Source: Streptococcus halichoeri (GTDB lineage: Bacteria; Bacillota; Bacilli; Lactobacillales; Streptococcaceae). From it: DNA of 53,979 nucleotides. Below the pieces are notes generated by a model. That model did no database searches and was not told where the DNA came from. It saw only the letters and a list, made by a program, of their open reading frames with translations. Each line of letters opens with the position of its first letter. The stretch's first letter is position 1. The translations under genes and the position numbers were made by a program. The stretch lies in NCBI RefSeq assembly GCF_009870755.1, contig NZ_WLZU01000011.1:1-53979 (forward strand), given 5' to 3'. This document shows positions 1-8,436 of this stretch, in pieces.

Positions 1-122
1 AGTCGAGCAATCTCAACGGGTTTCTTTCCCATTTTGAGATAAGCAGCAATTTCACCCCGTTCTGTGGCTGAAAGATGAGAATAGGATGATTTTCTGGTAG
101 AATTAATGTTGGACATGTTCAT
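1..122 (-). CDS. IS30-family transposase, N-terminal part (cut by window edge)
   Basis: The reverse strand reads an open frame from an ATG at 120-122 to the window edge, about 40 residues. It contains LSATERGEIAAYLKMGKKP followed by VEIAR, the N-terminal helix-turn-helix signature of IS30-type transposases (the IS1239-like group of streptococci). GGAGAG lies just upstream of the ATG. A second in-frame ATG at 114-116 is possible. Only the start of the gene is visible, so whether the element is complete cannot be judged. The family call rests on remembered sequence similarity. Confidence 0.8.
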   Translation of the reverse strand, partial: MNMSNINSTRKSSYSHLSATERGEIAAYLKMGKKPVEIAR

Positions 123-354
123 CTGCTCTCCATACTGAATTGGGGAATTCTAGTATATCAGACGAACATGTCTTTTTTGTTGCACTTCATTTTACAACGC
201 GGTTTTTTTTGTTTTGGGCTATTGCAAAAGCCCAGAGCTTGCTATTTCTAGCACCAGTTGCTTTCTTTTGCGTGTTTGCTGGGTGTGAAGCTGCGCTTTG
301 CTGACGTGATCTGTCCAGAGAATGGAGCGGCTTAGCCTAAAATAGGCTTAAGTT
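123..354. other. Probable right end of the IS30 element and non-coding junction
   Basis: No gene is visible. The segment next to the transposase start (about 140-210) carries the transposase promoter region and a T-rich stretch, and probably includes the terminal inverted repeat. The exact end cannot be fixed without the other end of the element. Further right, CTTAGCCTA, aaa, TAGGCTTAAG (332-353) can form a short hairpin followed by TTTT. Confidence 0.45.
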
Positions 355-370
355 TTGCGCGAGCGATTTG

Positions 371-394
371 GCAAGGGCCTGAGCAAGGGCCTGA
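371..394. repeat. 12-bp perfect tandem duplication
   Basis: GCAAGGGCCTGA occurs twice back to back at 371-382 and 383-394, just upstream of the DUF1912 promoter. It is a simple duplication and no function is evident. Confidence 0.85.
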
Positions 395-421
395 AAATGG
401 GGAATAAGCCTAGGAAAGTGG

Positions 422-450
422 TGACAGCTCAAGCGATCCTGTGCTATAAT
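422..450 (+). promoter_or_regulatory. Sigma-A promoter of the DUF1912 gene
   Basis: TGACAG (422-427) and TATAAT (445-450) are separated by 17 bases, with an extended TGc before the -10. The promoter lies inside a longer in-frame ORF, which rules out the upstream start codons of that frame and supports the start at 490. Confidence 0.85.
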
Positions 451-489
451 GGAGCAATGAAACTATCGGATCTGGGAGAGGAGTGTGTG

Positions 490-744
490 ATGTCTTACGA
501 GGAAACTTTTTTGAAGGATTTTGGAGAATGGGTGGCCACACAGGTTAAGGTTAATGAAATGGCGCTTATGACCAGCCAGCAGATTGCCCAAGCAGATGGC
601 GATGAGCGCGCAGAAGAAGCGGCCATTCGTTATGAAAGTAAGCTGGATGCTTATCGTTATTTATTAGGTAAGTTTGATAATTATAAGCAAGGTAAGGCCT
701 TTCATGATGTGCCAGACGGTTCTTTTGGCATGCGTCACTTCTAA
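490..744 (+). CDS. DUF1912 family protein, small streptococcal conserved protein
   Basis: The product is an 84-residue acidic protein starting MSYEETFLKDF and ending PDGSFGMRHF, which matches the small DUF1912 family found in streptococci. The function is unknown. The frame stays open further upstream, but the start at 490 is chosen because a strong promoter ends at 450 and GGAGAGGAG (475-483) sits at the right distance. There is no signal peptide or membrane segment, and the composition suggests a cytosolic helical protein. The gene appears monocistronic, followed by its own hairpin terminator. Confidence 0.88.
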   Translation: MSYEETFLKDFGEWVATQVKVNEMALMTSQQIAQADGDERAEEAAIRYESKLDAYRYLLGKFDNYKQGKAFHDVPDGSFGMRHF

Positions 745-837
745 GATGCAGTCTGCAGCGGGATTTGCTGCTAGTCAGGGAAGCTCTGGTATTTTTATGA
801 GTTAGCTGGGAAAATGACCTAGACTAGCCTAGCTTTT

Positions 838-879
838 AAAAATAATGCCTAACAGCATTGCTTAAGGCGATTATTTTTG
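838..879 (+). terminator. Intrinsic terminator after the DUF1912 gene
   Basis: AAAATAAT then GCC at 838-849 pairs with GGCGATTATTTTT (866-878), one bulged base, with T residues following. It separates the small gene from the T-box transcription unit. Confidence 0.7.
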
Positions 880-889
880 TTAGAATTAG

Positions 890-1096
890 GAGTAATCAGA
901 AGGTGCATTGAGTTGGTCTGTTACAGAGAGCGGTGAGGTTGAGAAATCCGTACAGACGTCAAGGCTGGTAGCTGAGGTTTACAAGTGAAGAACTAAAGTC
1001 GCAGATGTTTTTAGTCATCTGAAACAGTGGTGGTACCGCGGAAATCCTAACACGATATTCGTCCCTGTCTAGTTAAGACTAGATGGGGATTTTTTA
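890..1096 (+). promoter_or_regulatory. T-box riboswitch leader of the GNAT-kinase-DUF-valS operon
   Basis: The leader has the conserved AGAGAGC element of stem I (about 926-932), a stem III hairpin CAGATG...CATCTG (about 1002-1022), and the T-box core GTGGTACCGCGG (about 1030-1041). A GC-rich terminator follows at 1062-1095 (TCCC-GTCTAG paired with CTAGA-GGGGA, then six T). This is the standard tRNA-sensing transcription antitermination layout. A possible promoter, TTGCTT (859-864) and TAGAAT (881-886), lies just before it. I could not fix the specifier codon. GTT at 977-979 is one candidate, and valine is favoured mainly because valS is the only aminoacyl-tRNA gene downstream. Confidence 0.9.
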
Positions 1097-1201
1097 TCTG
1101 GTTAAAGAAAGTGCGTCCAAGGGCGAAACCGCATTAAGAGCCGCTACTTGTGCTCTTACGTGATAAAAATGATATTATTTTGGCCCCTTGGAGGATAGCT
1201 T

Positions 1202-1759
1202 ATGAATGAATTTGAAAAAATGACGACTGCCCGTTTAACCTTGCGTCCGGTCCGTATGTCAGATGCTGAGGCGATGTATGACTATGGTCATCGTCCAGAA
1301 GTGGCGCGCTTAGCTGGTTTTCCAGTTAATCAATCAATTGAGGAATGTCAGAATTTTATCCAGCTGGATTTGTCTAAAAAGGGACAGGCAGTTAGACAAC
1401 GAATCTATGCTATTTGCCTCAAAGGGCAAGATCGTTTGATGGGGACGGTGAATTTTGCTAAGGCTATTAAGCATGATGTACTTGAAATCGGCTATGTCTT
1501 ACACCCAGATTTGTGGGGTCAAGGCTTAATGCCAGAGGCTGTCTTGGCTTTGGTTGATTTTGGTTTTAAGAATTTGAAACTTCGTAAGATTGAGATTGCT
1601 GTATATGACTATAACTTCCAAAGTCAGCGTGTGGCAGAAAAACTTGGCTTTCAGCAAGAAGCAAGATTACGTCAGCGTCAAAAAATGGAGGATAGCTTAT
1701 CAGATCAATTGATTTTTGGCTTGTTAAGGAGTGAGTGGGAGGAGCAAAGAAGGCAATGA
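1202..1759 (+). CDS. GNAT acetyltransferase, RimJ/RimL type
   Basis: The product is 185 residues and has the acetyltransferase_3 layout: TARLTLRPVRMSDAEAMYDY at the N-terminus, a central IGYVLHPDLWGQGLMPEA (the acetyl-CoA-binding V/I-x-x-x-x-G-x-G/A region), and RVAEKLGFQQEARLR near the C-terminus. Such enzymes acetylate N-terminal amino groups of proteins or small molecules. The target here cannot be inferred. GGAGG (1190-1194) supports the ATG at 1202. It is the first gene after the T-box, so its expression should rise when the cognate tRNA is uncharged. Its stop overlaps the start of the next gene (ATGA). Confidence 0.88.
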   Translation: MNEFEKMTTARLTLRPVRMSDAEAMYDYGHRPEVARLAGFPVNQSIEECQNFIQLDLSKKGQAVRQRIYAICLKGQDRLMGTVNFAKAIKHDVLEIGYVLHPDLWGQGLMPEAVLALVDFGFKNLKLRKIEIAVYDYNFQSQRVAEKLGFQQEARLRQRQKMEDSLSDQLIFGLLRSEWEEQRRQ

Positions 1760-2318
1760 ATCTGATTATCATCGGGGCGCAGGCTTCTGGCAAAATGACC
1801 ATTGGACAAGAAATTGCTAAGCAGACCGAGATGACCCTTTTCACAATCATGAAACCATTGATTTTGTTCTCAAATTTATGCCCTGGTCCAAAGCAGCCAC
1901 GGACTTGATTACCAAGATTCGGCTGGACTTTTTTGAGACTTTTGCAAAAACAGGGCGGTCAATGATATTTACCATTGTCATCAATTTTGGCGATCCAAAG
2001 GAGGTGGCTTTTCTAGCTGCTCTTCAAAGCATTTTTGCAGCACATGACCAAGAAGTCCTCTTTGTAGAATTAGAGACTTCCTTGGAAGAACGGTTGCGTC
2101 GCAATCGTACGGAAAATCGTCTTAAGCACAAACCTTTTAAAAGAGATATTGCCTGGTCAGAGAATGATATTCTAAGCACCATGGACCATGCCACTTTTAA
2201 CAGCCAGCAGGCACCAGAAAAGCTGCACCATTACCATAAAATCAATAATACCGACCTCACTGCTGCTGAAGCAGCGCAGCTGATTATCCAAAAAATGAAA
2301 CCCAATAAGGAGGCCTAA
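1756..2318 (+). pseudogene. Small P-loop kinase/AAA-type ATPase, broken by a -1 frameshift
   Basis: ATG at 1756 opens MNLIIIGAQASGKMTIGQEI, with a Walker A loop (G-x-x-x-x-G-K). The frame then fails shortly after MTLF. The expected continuation, HNHETIDFVLKFMPWSKAA, lies in another frame that runs to 2318. One missing T in the CTTTTC run at 1837-1842 explains the shift. Rejoined, the product is about 187 residues and matches a streptococcal AAA/shikimate-kinase-like nucleotide-binding protein (FVELETSLEERLRRN, then NRTENR). It lies between the GNAT gene and the DUF gene in the T-box operon. It may be a genuine mutation or a homopolymer sequencing error. An internal start at 1878 would give a protein lacking the P-loop. 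Confidence 0.8.
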
Positions 2319-2319
2319 G

Positions 2320-3228
2320 ATGACCGTTTTTCAGATTAAGAATCAGCGATTAGAATATCTAGAAGAGCTTCCTCTTAAACTGGAACGCGAGCTTTCCGTT
2401 TTGTTTGAGAACAATTTGGAAAAGCTAACAGCTTTAGAGTTTATTTCATCTGAATTTGCAATCCAAAATCAGCGTATTGATACCTTAGCATTTGATTTGG
2501 AGAATCAAGCCTTTGTTATTATTGAATACAAACGTTCAACAAACTATAGTGTTTTAGATCAAGGGATTTCTTATCTTAATACCTTGTTAAAATACAAAGC
2601 TGACTTTGTTTTAGAATATCATGAAAAAACGGGGAAAATTCTATCTAAAAAACAAATTGATTGGTCACAAAGTAAGGTTGTCTTTGTTTCACCTCAATTT
2701 ACTTCTTTTCAAAAGCAAGCTATTGATTTTAAAGATCTTCCGATTGAATTATGGGAAGTTAAGCGATTTAAAAATGATATTGTTGTTATTAATGACATTA
2801 AAAAATCAGTAAATGCACCTAGTATAAAAGCATCGGTTAGGGGAGATTCCTCAGAGCTTTCACTTGTTACTAAAGAGGTAAAAACTTATTCAGAAGAAGA
2901 TTTATTGACTAATAAATCTGAAGAGATCCAAGAGTTATATGATTCCTATAAACAGGCTATTTTACAGTTGATAGTAGATTGTGACATTGTACCGAAAAAA
3001 CATTATATTGCCTTTAAAAAAGATAATCATAATATTATTGATATTGAAGTTCAACATAAACAACTAAAGCTATTTATTAATGCTAAGATAGGTCAAATTG
3101 ATGATGCTAAGGGGGTGACTAGAAATGTTTCGCAAATTGGTCATTATGGAAATGGTGACTATGAAATTAAGGTCACAGATACTAAAAATTTAGAATACAT
3201 TATGAGTCTTATTAAGCAAATACTATAG
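2320..3228 (+). CDS. PD-(D/E)XK-like DUF5655-type protein
   Basis: The product is 302 residues. The N-terminal half has FAIQNQRIDTLAFDLENQ followed by FVIIEYKRS, that is D-x(n)-E-x-K, the usual core of PD-(D/E)XK nuclease-fold proteins. The C-terminal third (about 210-300, YIAFKKDNHNIIDIEVQ, then LKLFINAKIGQIDD) resembles the DUF5655 module of proteins often labelled predicted transport protein. No membrane segments are seen, so transport is doubtful. GGAGG (2309-2313) gives the start at 2320, two bases after the previous stop. The gene is visibly more AT-rich than valS beside it, which suggests later acquisition. The function is unassigned. Confidence 0.75.
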   Translation: MTVFQIKNQRLEYLEELPLKLERELSVLFENNLEKLTALEFISSEFAIQNQRIDTLAFDLENQAFVIIEYKRSTNYSVLDQGISYLNTLLKYKADFVLEYHEKTGKILSKKQIDWSQSKVVFVSPQFTSFQKQAIDFKDLPIELWEVKRFKNDIVVINDIKKSVNAPSIKASVRGDSSELSLVTKEVKTYSEEDLLTNKSEEIQELYDSYKQAILQLIVDCDIVPKKHYIAFKKDNHNIIDIEVQHKQLKLFINAKIGQIDDAKGVTRNVSQIGHYGNGDYEIKVTDTKNLEYIMSLIKQIL

Positions 3229-3246
3229 AAGCTAGGAAGGACAATT

Positions 3247-5898
3247 ATGTCAAAAGAACTATCACCAAAATACAATCCAGCCGCAGTTGAGGCTGGCCGC
3301 TATGCCAAATGGCTAGAACAAGATGTTTTCAAGCCGTCTGGCGACAAGAAAGCTAAGCCTTATTCTATCGTGATTCCACCGCCAAATGTAACGGGTAAAC
3401 TGCATCTAGGCCACGCTTGGGACACCACTCTCCAAGATATTATTATTCGCCAGAAACGGATGCAGGGTTTTGATACCCTATGGTTACCTGGTATGGACCA
3501 TGCGGGGATTGCAACGCAAGCAAAAGTGGAAGAGCGTCTACGTGAACAAGGGATCACCCGTTATGACCTTGGTCGCGAGAAATTCCTAGACAAGGTTTGG
3601 GAATGGAAAGACGAATATGCAACGACCATCAAAGAACAGTGGGGCAAAATGGGACTTTCTGTGGATTACAGTCGCGAGCGTTTCACTCTGGACGCGGGCC
3701 TCTCCAAAGCTGTCCGCAAGGTTTTTGTTGAGCTCTATAACAAAGGCTGGATTTACCGTGGGGAGTTCATCATCAACTGGGATCCAGTAGCGCGTACCGC
3801 TCTTTCTGACATTGAGGTTATCCATAAAGATGTGGAAGGTGCCTTTTACCATATGACTTATCTGTTGGAAGATGGCTCGCGCGCTTTAGAAGTAGCAACC
3901 ACCCGGCCCGAAACCATGTTTGGTGATGTCGCTGTTGCCGTCAACCCAGAAGATCCTCGTTACAAAGACTTGATTGGTAAAAACGTTATTCTCCCAATCG
4001 TGAATAAACTTATTCCAATCGTAGGTGATGAGCATGCCGATCCTGAATTTGGAACAGGTGTTGTAAAAATCACACCTGCCCATGACCCGAACGACTTTGA
4101 GGTCGGTCAACGCCACAATCTACCACAAGTCAATGTCATGAACGATGATGGCACTATGAATGAACTGGCTGGTGAATTTGCAGGCATGGATCGCTTTGAA
4201 GCCCGAAAAGCCACTGTTGAAAAACTTAAAGCCATTGGTGCCCTTGTAAATATCGAAAAACGTGTGCATTCAGTTGGTCACTCAGAACGCTCTGGCGCTG
4301 TGGTTGAGCCACGTTTGTCAACGCAGTGGTTTGTTAAAATGGATCAGTTAGCCAAAAATGCCATGGCCAACCAAGATACAAAGGACAAAGTAGACTTCTA
4401 TCCACCACGTTTCAACGATACCTTCCTTCAATGGATGGAAAATGTCCATGACTGGGTGATTTCACGCCAATTGTGGTGGGGTCATCAAATCCCTGCTTGG
4501 TACAATGAAGCAGGTGATATGTATGTTGGCGAAGAAGCTCCAGCGGGCGAGGGATGGACACAAGATCAAGATGTACTTGATACCTGGTTTAGTTCGGCCC
4601 TCTGGCCATTTTCAACCATGGGTTGGCCTGATACCGATTCAGCCGATTTCAAGCGTTATTTCCCAACGTCAACCTTGGTAACAGGTTATGATATCATCTT
4701 CTTTTGGGTGTCACGCATGATCTTCCAGTCCCTCGAGTTTACAGGGCACCAGCCATTCCAAAACGTGCTTATCCACGGTCTTATCCGTGATGAGGAAGGA
4801 CGCAAGATGTCCAAATCACTGGGAAATGGAATTGACCCAATGGATGTGATTGAAAAATATGGTACAGATAGTCTTCGTTGGTTCTTATCAAACGGTTCTG
4901 CTCCGGGTCAAGATGTGCGATTCTCCTACGAGAAAATGGATGCTTCATGGAACTTCATTAACAAGATTTGGAACATTTCCCGTTACATCCTCATGAACAA
5001 TGAAAGCTTGTCCCTCAAAGAAGCAAAAAGCAATGTGACTAAGGTGGTTACTGGTCAGGCTGGTAATGTGACGGATCGCTGGATCCTCCACAATCTTAAC
5101 GAAACCATTGCCAAAGTCACTGAAAATTTTGATAAATTTGAGTTTGGTGTGGCGGGCCACCAATTGTACAATTTTATCTGGGAGGAATTTGCCAACTGGT
5201 ATGTGGAATTGACCAAGGAAGTGCTCTATGCTGATAATGAGGCTGAAAAAGTCATTACCCGTTCGGTACTGCTTTATACCTTAGATAGTATTTTGCGCCT
5301 CTTACATCCGATTATGCCTTTTGTGACTGAAGAGATTTTCAGTCAGTATGCGCTAGGGTCCATTGTCACAGCTCCTTATCCAAGAGTAGATGAGCGCTTT
5401 GTCAATCCTACTGCCCATGCAGGCGTAGAAAGCTTGAAGGATTTGATTCGCGCGGTGCGCAATAGCCGAGCTGAGGTCAATGTCGCACCAAGTAAACCAA
5501 TCACTTTACTGATTAAAACCAGTGACAAGGTTTTGGAAGACTTCTTCAATGCGAACGTTAATTACATCAATCGCTTTACCAATCCAGAAAAATTAGTCAT
5601 CTCCACTGACTTGCAAGCCCCAGAGCTTGCCATGTCAAGCATCATCACAGGCGCTGAAATCTACCTGCCCCTAGCAGACCTCCTCAACGTAGAAGAGGAA
5701 TTAGCCCGCCTGGACAAAGAACTGGCCAAATGGCAAAAAGAACTAGACATGGTCGGTAGAAAACTTGGCAACGAACGTTTCGTTAAAAACGCCAAACCAG
5801 AAGTGGTGCAAAAAGAACGCGACAAACAAAGCGACTACCAGGCCAAATTCAATGCGACTCAAGAGCGGATCGCAGAGATGAAAAAGTTGGTAAAGTAA
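3247..5898 (+). CDS. valS: Valyl-tRNA synthetase
   Basis: The 883-residue class I synthetase charges tRNA-Val with valine in the cytosol. HLGH (residues 53-56) and KMSKS (520-524) are the ATP-binding signatures. The editing domain lies between them ([20 protein letters not shown]). The tRNA-binding anticodon domain and a C-terminal coiled-coil arm ([18 protein letters not shown]) follow. The length is normal for the family. AGGAAGGA precedes the ATG. It is the last gene of the T-box operon and is followed by a strong hairpin. No second T-box exists in the 18 bases before it, so T-box control must come from the distant leader or from an unseen internal promoter. Confidence 0.98.
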   Translation: MSKELSPKYNPAAVEAGRYAKWLEQDVFKPSGDKKAKPYSIVIPPPNVTGKLHLGHAWDTTLQDIIIRQKRMQGFDTLWLPGMDHAGIATQAKVEERLREQGITRYDLGREKFLDKVWEWKDEYATTIKEQWGKMGLSVDYSRERFTLDAGLSKAVRKVFVELYNKGWIYRGEFIINWDPVARTALSDIEVIHKDVEGAFYHMTYLLEDGSRALEVATTRPETMFGDVAVAVNPEDPRYKDLIGKNVILPIVNKLIPIVGDEHADPEFGTGVVKITPAHDPNDFEVGQRHNLPQVNVMNDDGTMNELAGEFAGMDRFEARKATVEKLKAIGALVNIEKRVHSVGHSERSGAVVEPRLSTQWFVKMDQLAKNAMANQDTKDKVDFYPPRFNDTFLQWMENVHDWVISRQLWWGHQIPAWYNEAGDMYVGEEAPAGEGWTQDQDVLDTWFSSALWPFSTMGWPDTDSADFKRYFPTSTLVTGYDIIFFWVSRMIFQSLEFTGHQPFQNVLIHGLIRDEEGRKMSKSLGNGIDPMDVIEKYGTDSLRWFLSNGSAPGQDVRFSYEKMDASWNFINKIWNISRYILMNNESLSLKEAKSNVTKVVTGQAGNVTDRWILHNLNETIAKVTENFDKFEFGVAGHQLYNFIWEEFANWYVELTKEVLYADNEAEKVITRSVLLYTLDSILRLLHPIMPFVTEEIFSQYALGSIVTAPYPRVDERFVNPTAHAGVESLKDLIRAVRNSRAEVNVAPSKPITLLIKTSDKVLEDFFNANVNYINRFTNPEKLVISTDLQAPELAMSSIITGAEIYLPLADLLNVEEELARLDKELAKWQKELDMVGRKLGNERFVKNAKPEVVQKERDKQSDYQAKFNATQERIAEMKKLVK

Positions 5899-5966
5899 TC
5901 TAAACGTTCGAACCGTCCGACAAAACAAAGGCCAATTCAAAGCCAAAAAACGTTGACCAGACATAA

Positions 5967-6014
5967 AAATGAGCATTTAGCCCTAGAAGGTTAGATGCTC
6001 ATTTGTGTTTTTGA
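5967..6014. terminator. Bidirectional terminator between valS and kdgA
   Basis: ATGAGCAT (5969-5976) pairs with ATGCTCAT (5995-6002). The stem extends inward by six further pairs, two of them wobble, around loop CTAGAA. A-rich flank on the left and T-rich flank on the right allow termination in both directions, which fits convergent valS and kdgA. Confidence 0.85.
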
Positions 6015-6088
6015 GAAGTGAGTGGCGTTGATTATTAGGCGAGATTTGATTCAGAACGGTGTTGCTATTTTGTCTTATATTGAAGAAT

Positions 6089-6724
6089 TTATAATTGAAT
6101 CTGTTCTCGGTAGGCCTTAGCTTTTTTGGTAATCTCTTCAAAATTACCTTGGGCTGCTAGTTGGTTAAAATCACCACCAATACCGATAGCCGTAGCACCA
6201 GCAGTCAGCCAGTCATTAGCACTGTTGAGATTAATACCGCCAGTTACCATAATCTCTACTTGAGGCAGTGGGGCCTTTATAGAAGTGAGAAAATTTTTGC
6301 CAAGAGTTCCTCCAGGAAAGAGCTTCACAATCTCACAGCCATGTTCTAATGCGGTTGTAATTTCGGTTATTGTCATGCAGCCAGGTAGGTATGGGATAGT
6401 GTAACGGTTACACATTGTTGCTGTTTCTACATTGAACGCTGGTGAGACAATAAATTTTGCTCCAGCAAAAATAGCTGCGCGTGCTGTTTCACTATCTAGA
6501 ACTGTACCGGCACCAATGAGAATGGTTGGTTGATTTGCATAATAAGCATTTAAGCGTTCGATTACTTGACTAGCTTTATTGTTTGTATAAGCCACTTCAA
6601 TAGCTGTTATGCCCCCCTCAATACAAGCTTTAGAAGCCTTGAAAGCCTCTTCCTCAGAGTTGCCACGCACTACAACAACAATTTTTTGTTGCCGAAGTTG
6701 TAAGAGTGTTTCAGATTTGGTCAT
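6089..6724 (-). CDS. kdgA: 2-keto-3-deoxy-6-phosphogluconate aldolase
   Basis: The 211-residue KDPG/KHG aldolase splits KDPG into pyruvate and glyceraldehyde-3-phosphate, the last step of unsaturated uronate breakdown. GNSEEEAFKAS, AIEVAYTN (E43), GAGTVLD, and VKLFPGG with Schiff-base K134 are all present. Both catalytic residues match the family. It is the last gene of the minus-strand operon dhuD-dhuI-kdgK-kdgA, 18 bases after kdgK. It ends opposite valS at a shared terminator. Regulation is expected through the RegR-type operators ahead of dhuD. Confidence 0.94.
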   Translation of the reverse strand: MTKSETLLQLRQQKIVVVVRGNSEEEAFKASKACIEGGITAIEVAYTNNKASQVIERLNAYYANQPTILIGAGTVLDSETARAAIFAGAKFIVSPAFNVETATMCNRYTIPYLPGCMTITEITTALEHGCEIVKLFPGGTLGKNFLTSIKAPLPQVEIMVTGGINLNSANDWLTAGATAIGIGGDFNQLAAQGNFEEITKKAKAYREQIQL

Positions 6725-6742
6725 TGCTTGTTCCTTTCCTAT

Positions 6743-7750
6743 CTATCGACAAATGTCACTAACGTGATGGAGTACTTTGTGGACATTTTCGACTGATTCG
6801 AACATATTATCTCCTTCAATCGTGCATTTTAAGGTCCCGCTGGCCACAGCAAAGTTAACAATTTCTTGTGCGTTAGCCTGGTGTAAGAGCTGATATAGTG
6901 CTCCTGCGACAAAAGCATCTCCGCTGCCCACCCGTTGGAGAACTTTAGTTTTTAATTCGGGCGAAAGGGTTAGCTGCTCATCACGCCTTAGAAGGAAGGC
7001 TTGATAAACATTTCGATCATATGAATCGGTGATGCGCTGGGTATGAAATATTGCTTGGAAATTAAAGGTGTCCATAAGAGCGGACATTCGTTTTTCGATG
7101 TCTTGTCTTGTAGCTGCTTGACGATTAAAAAAGAATGTGTCTTGTTGATTAAGCATCAAAGGTTCAATGCCAAAGCAGATATCAGCATAGGAGGCAAAAT
7201 CAGAAAAGACGCGCTTGGCCTTTTCAGGTGCTAATAAAAGACTGCGAAAATTGAGGTCTAAGGAGATTGTTAGGCCTCGTTTTTGAGCCTCTTCTAATAG
7301 AGAACGACTAATATCGCGGATGTCTTGTCCTAAAGAGAGAGTGATACCACTAAAGTGGACATGTGTCACTCCTTCAAAAAGTTCATCATATGAAACGGCA
7401 CTTATTTGAAAATTGTGTAGACTGCTACAATGACGATCATAGATTACCTGAGCCTGTCGACAGCCAAAGGAGTTTTCGAGAAAATAAAGCCCTATTCGCT
7501 GCCCGGTGCGTTGAATATGTTGAGTGTCAATTTGGTTAGCTTGTAGAAATTGCAAGAAACTATCACCAAGTTGGTTAGCAGGTAGGGCACATAACATTTT
7601 TGTCCTCTGACCGAAGCCCTCAAGTGCTCTAGCAATATTCACTTCTGAACCACCATAAAAGAGTTGTGTAGGGATGGCATTTTCAAAATGATTTAAGGTT
7701 TGTGGACTAATGCGAATTAATGGTTCTCCAAAAAACAGGATTTTTGTCAT
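6743..7750 (-). CDS. kdgK: 2-keto-3-deoxygluconate kinase, PfkB/ribokinase family
   Basis: The 335-residue sugar kinase phosphorylates KDG to KDPG with ATP. The N-terminal PfkB motif YGGSEVNIARAL and the C-terminal GSGDAFVAGAL with catalytic D278 are present. The context between dhuI and kdgA fixes the substrate better than sequence alone. It lies 28 bases after dhuI, with a GGATCG-type weak ribosome site before the ATG, so translation may depend on coupling. There are no oddities in length or motifs. Confidence 0.92.
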   Translation of the reverse strand: MTKILFFGEPLIRISPQTLNHFENAIPTQLFYGGSEVNIARALEGFGQRTKMLCALPANQLGDSFLQFLQANQIDTQHIQRTGQRIGLYFLENSFGCRQAQVIYDRHCSSLHNFQISAVSYDELFEGVTHVHFSGITLSLGQDIRDISRSLLEEAQKRGLTISLDLNFRSLLLAPEKAKRVFSDFASYADICFGIEPLMLNQQDTFFFNRQAATRQDIEKRMSALMDTFNFQAIFHTQRITDSYDRNVYQAFLLRRDEQLTLSPELKTKVLQRVGSGDAFVAGALYQLLHQANAQEIVNFAVASGTLKCTIEGDNMFESVENVHKVLHHVSDICR

Positions 7751-7778
7751 AGCAGCTAGCGATCCTTTCTAGATACAG

Positions 7779-8420
7779 CTATTTATTTAAAACATTTGTT
7801 ATATAGTCAGCTATCGCTTGATCTTGACAGTGAGCAAAGAATAATTCTTGGAAATGTTTACCTGACACAGTTTCTTTTAAGAAATCTTGGTCTAGCTCTT
7901 TTAAAATTGTTAGGAAATCTTTATAAGTAGTAGCCTTAATGGTATTTAAAATACCAGCATTACGTTGCTCTGGTATGGCACGTTCTTTTGGATAACCCCC
8001 TCCTTTTTCATCTTCAAACAGACGTTCCAACATGTAATGAAGATTGAGTTCAGCACCCCATCCAAAACCTTTAGCAAAAGGTAATGATAGAGCATTGCCG
8101 CCATTAACTTGGGAAAAAAGGTAGGCATCTACAGGATCTGCAGCAAATCCACAAATAACACCAGGAAAACTGTTACAAGAAAGCATTGCGCCGATACCGG
8201 TACCACATCCAGTGATTACAAAGTCGGCAGCTTTGCTATTTAGTAAAATAGCTGTTAATAATCCGTTTTGAACATAGGTGAGTTGACTTTCACCTTCTTC
8301 ACCATACATGCCATAATTGAAAGCTTGAAATCCTTTTTTATCAGCGACTGCTTGTATTTCTTTAAAAATAAGACTATTTTTACTAGCTTGGCTATTTTCA
8401 TTAATTAATGCAATTTTCAT
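7779..8420 (-). CDS. dhuI: RpiB/LacAB-type isomerase for unsaturated uronate product (DhuI-like)
   Basis: The product has 213 residues from the ATG at 8418-8420. GGAGA upstream, and the family N-terminus MKIALINENSQ, set the start. A longer frame runs back into dhuD and is not used. The protein has the RpiB/LacB motif ITGCGTGIGAML and a C-terminal extension. The streptococcal DhuI enzyme isomerises 4-deoxy-L-threo-5-hexosulose uronate, formed spontaneously after UGL action, to 3-deoxy-D-glycero-2,5-hexodiulosonate. The assignment is by family plus position next to dhuD. A lactose-pathway isomerase is unlikely because only one subunit is present. Confidence 0.88.
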   Translation of the reverse strand: MKIALINENSQASKNSLIFKEIQAVADKKGFQAFNYGMYGEEGESQLTYVQNGLLTAILLNSKAADFVITGCGTGIGAMLSCNSFPGVICGFAADPVDAYLFSQVNGGNALSLPFAKGFGWGAELNLHYMLERLFEDEKGGGYPKERAIPEQRNAGILNTIKATTYKDFLTILKELDQDFLKETVSGKHFQELFFAHCQDQAIADYITNVLNK

Positions 8421-8436
8421 CTCTATATATCTCCTC

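Noticed and set aside
355..489. N-terminal extension of the DUF1912 gene
   Set aside because: A near-consensus promoter lies inside this stretch, and the family begins at MSYEE.
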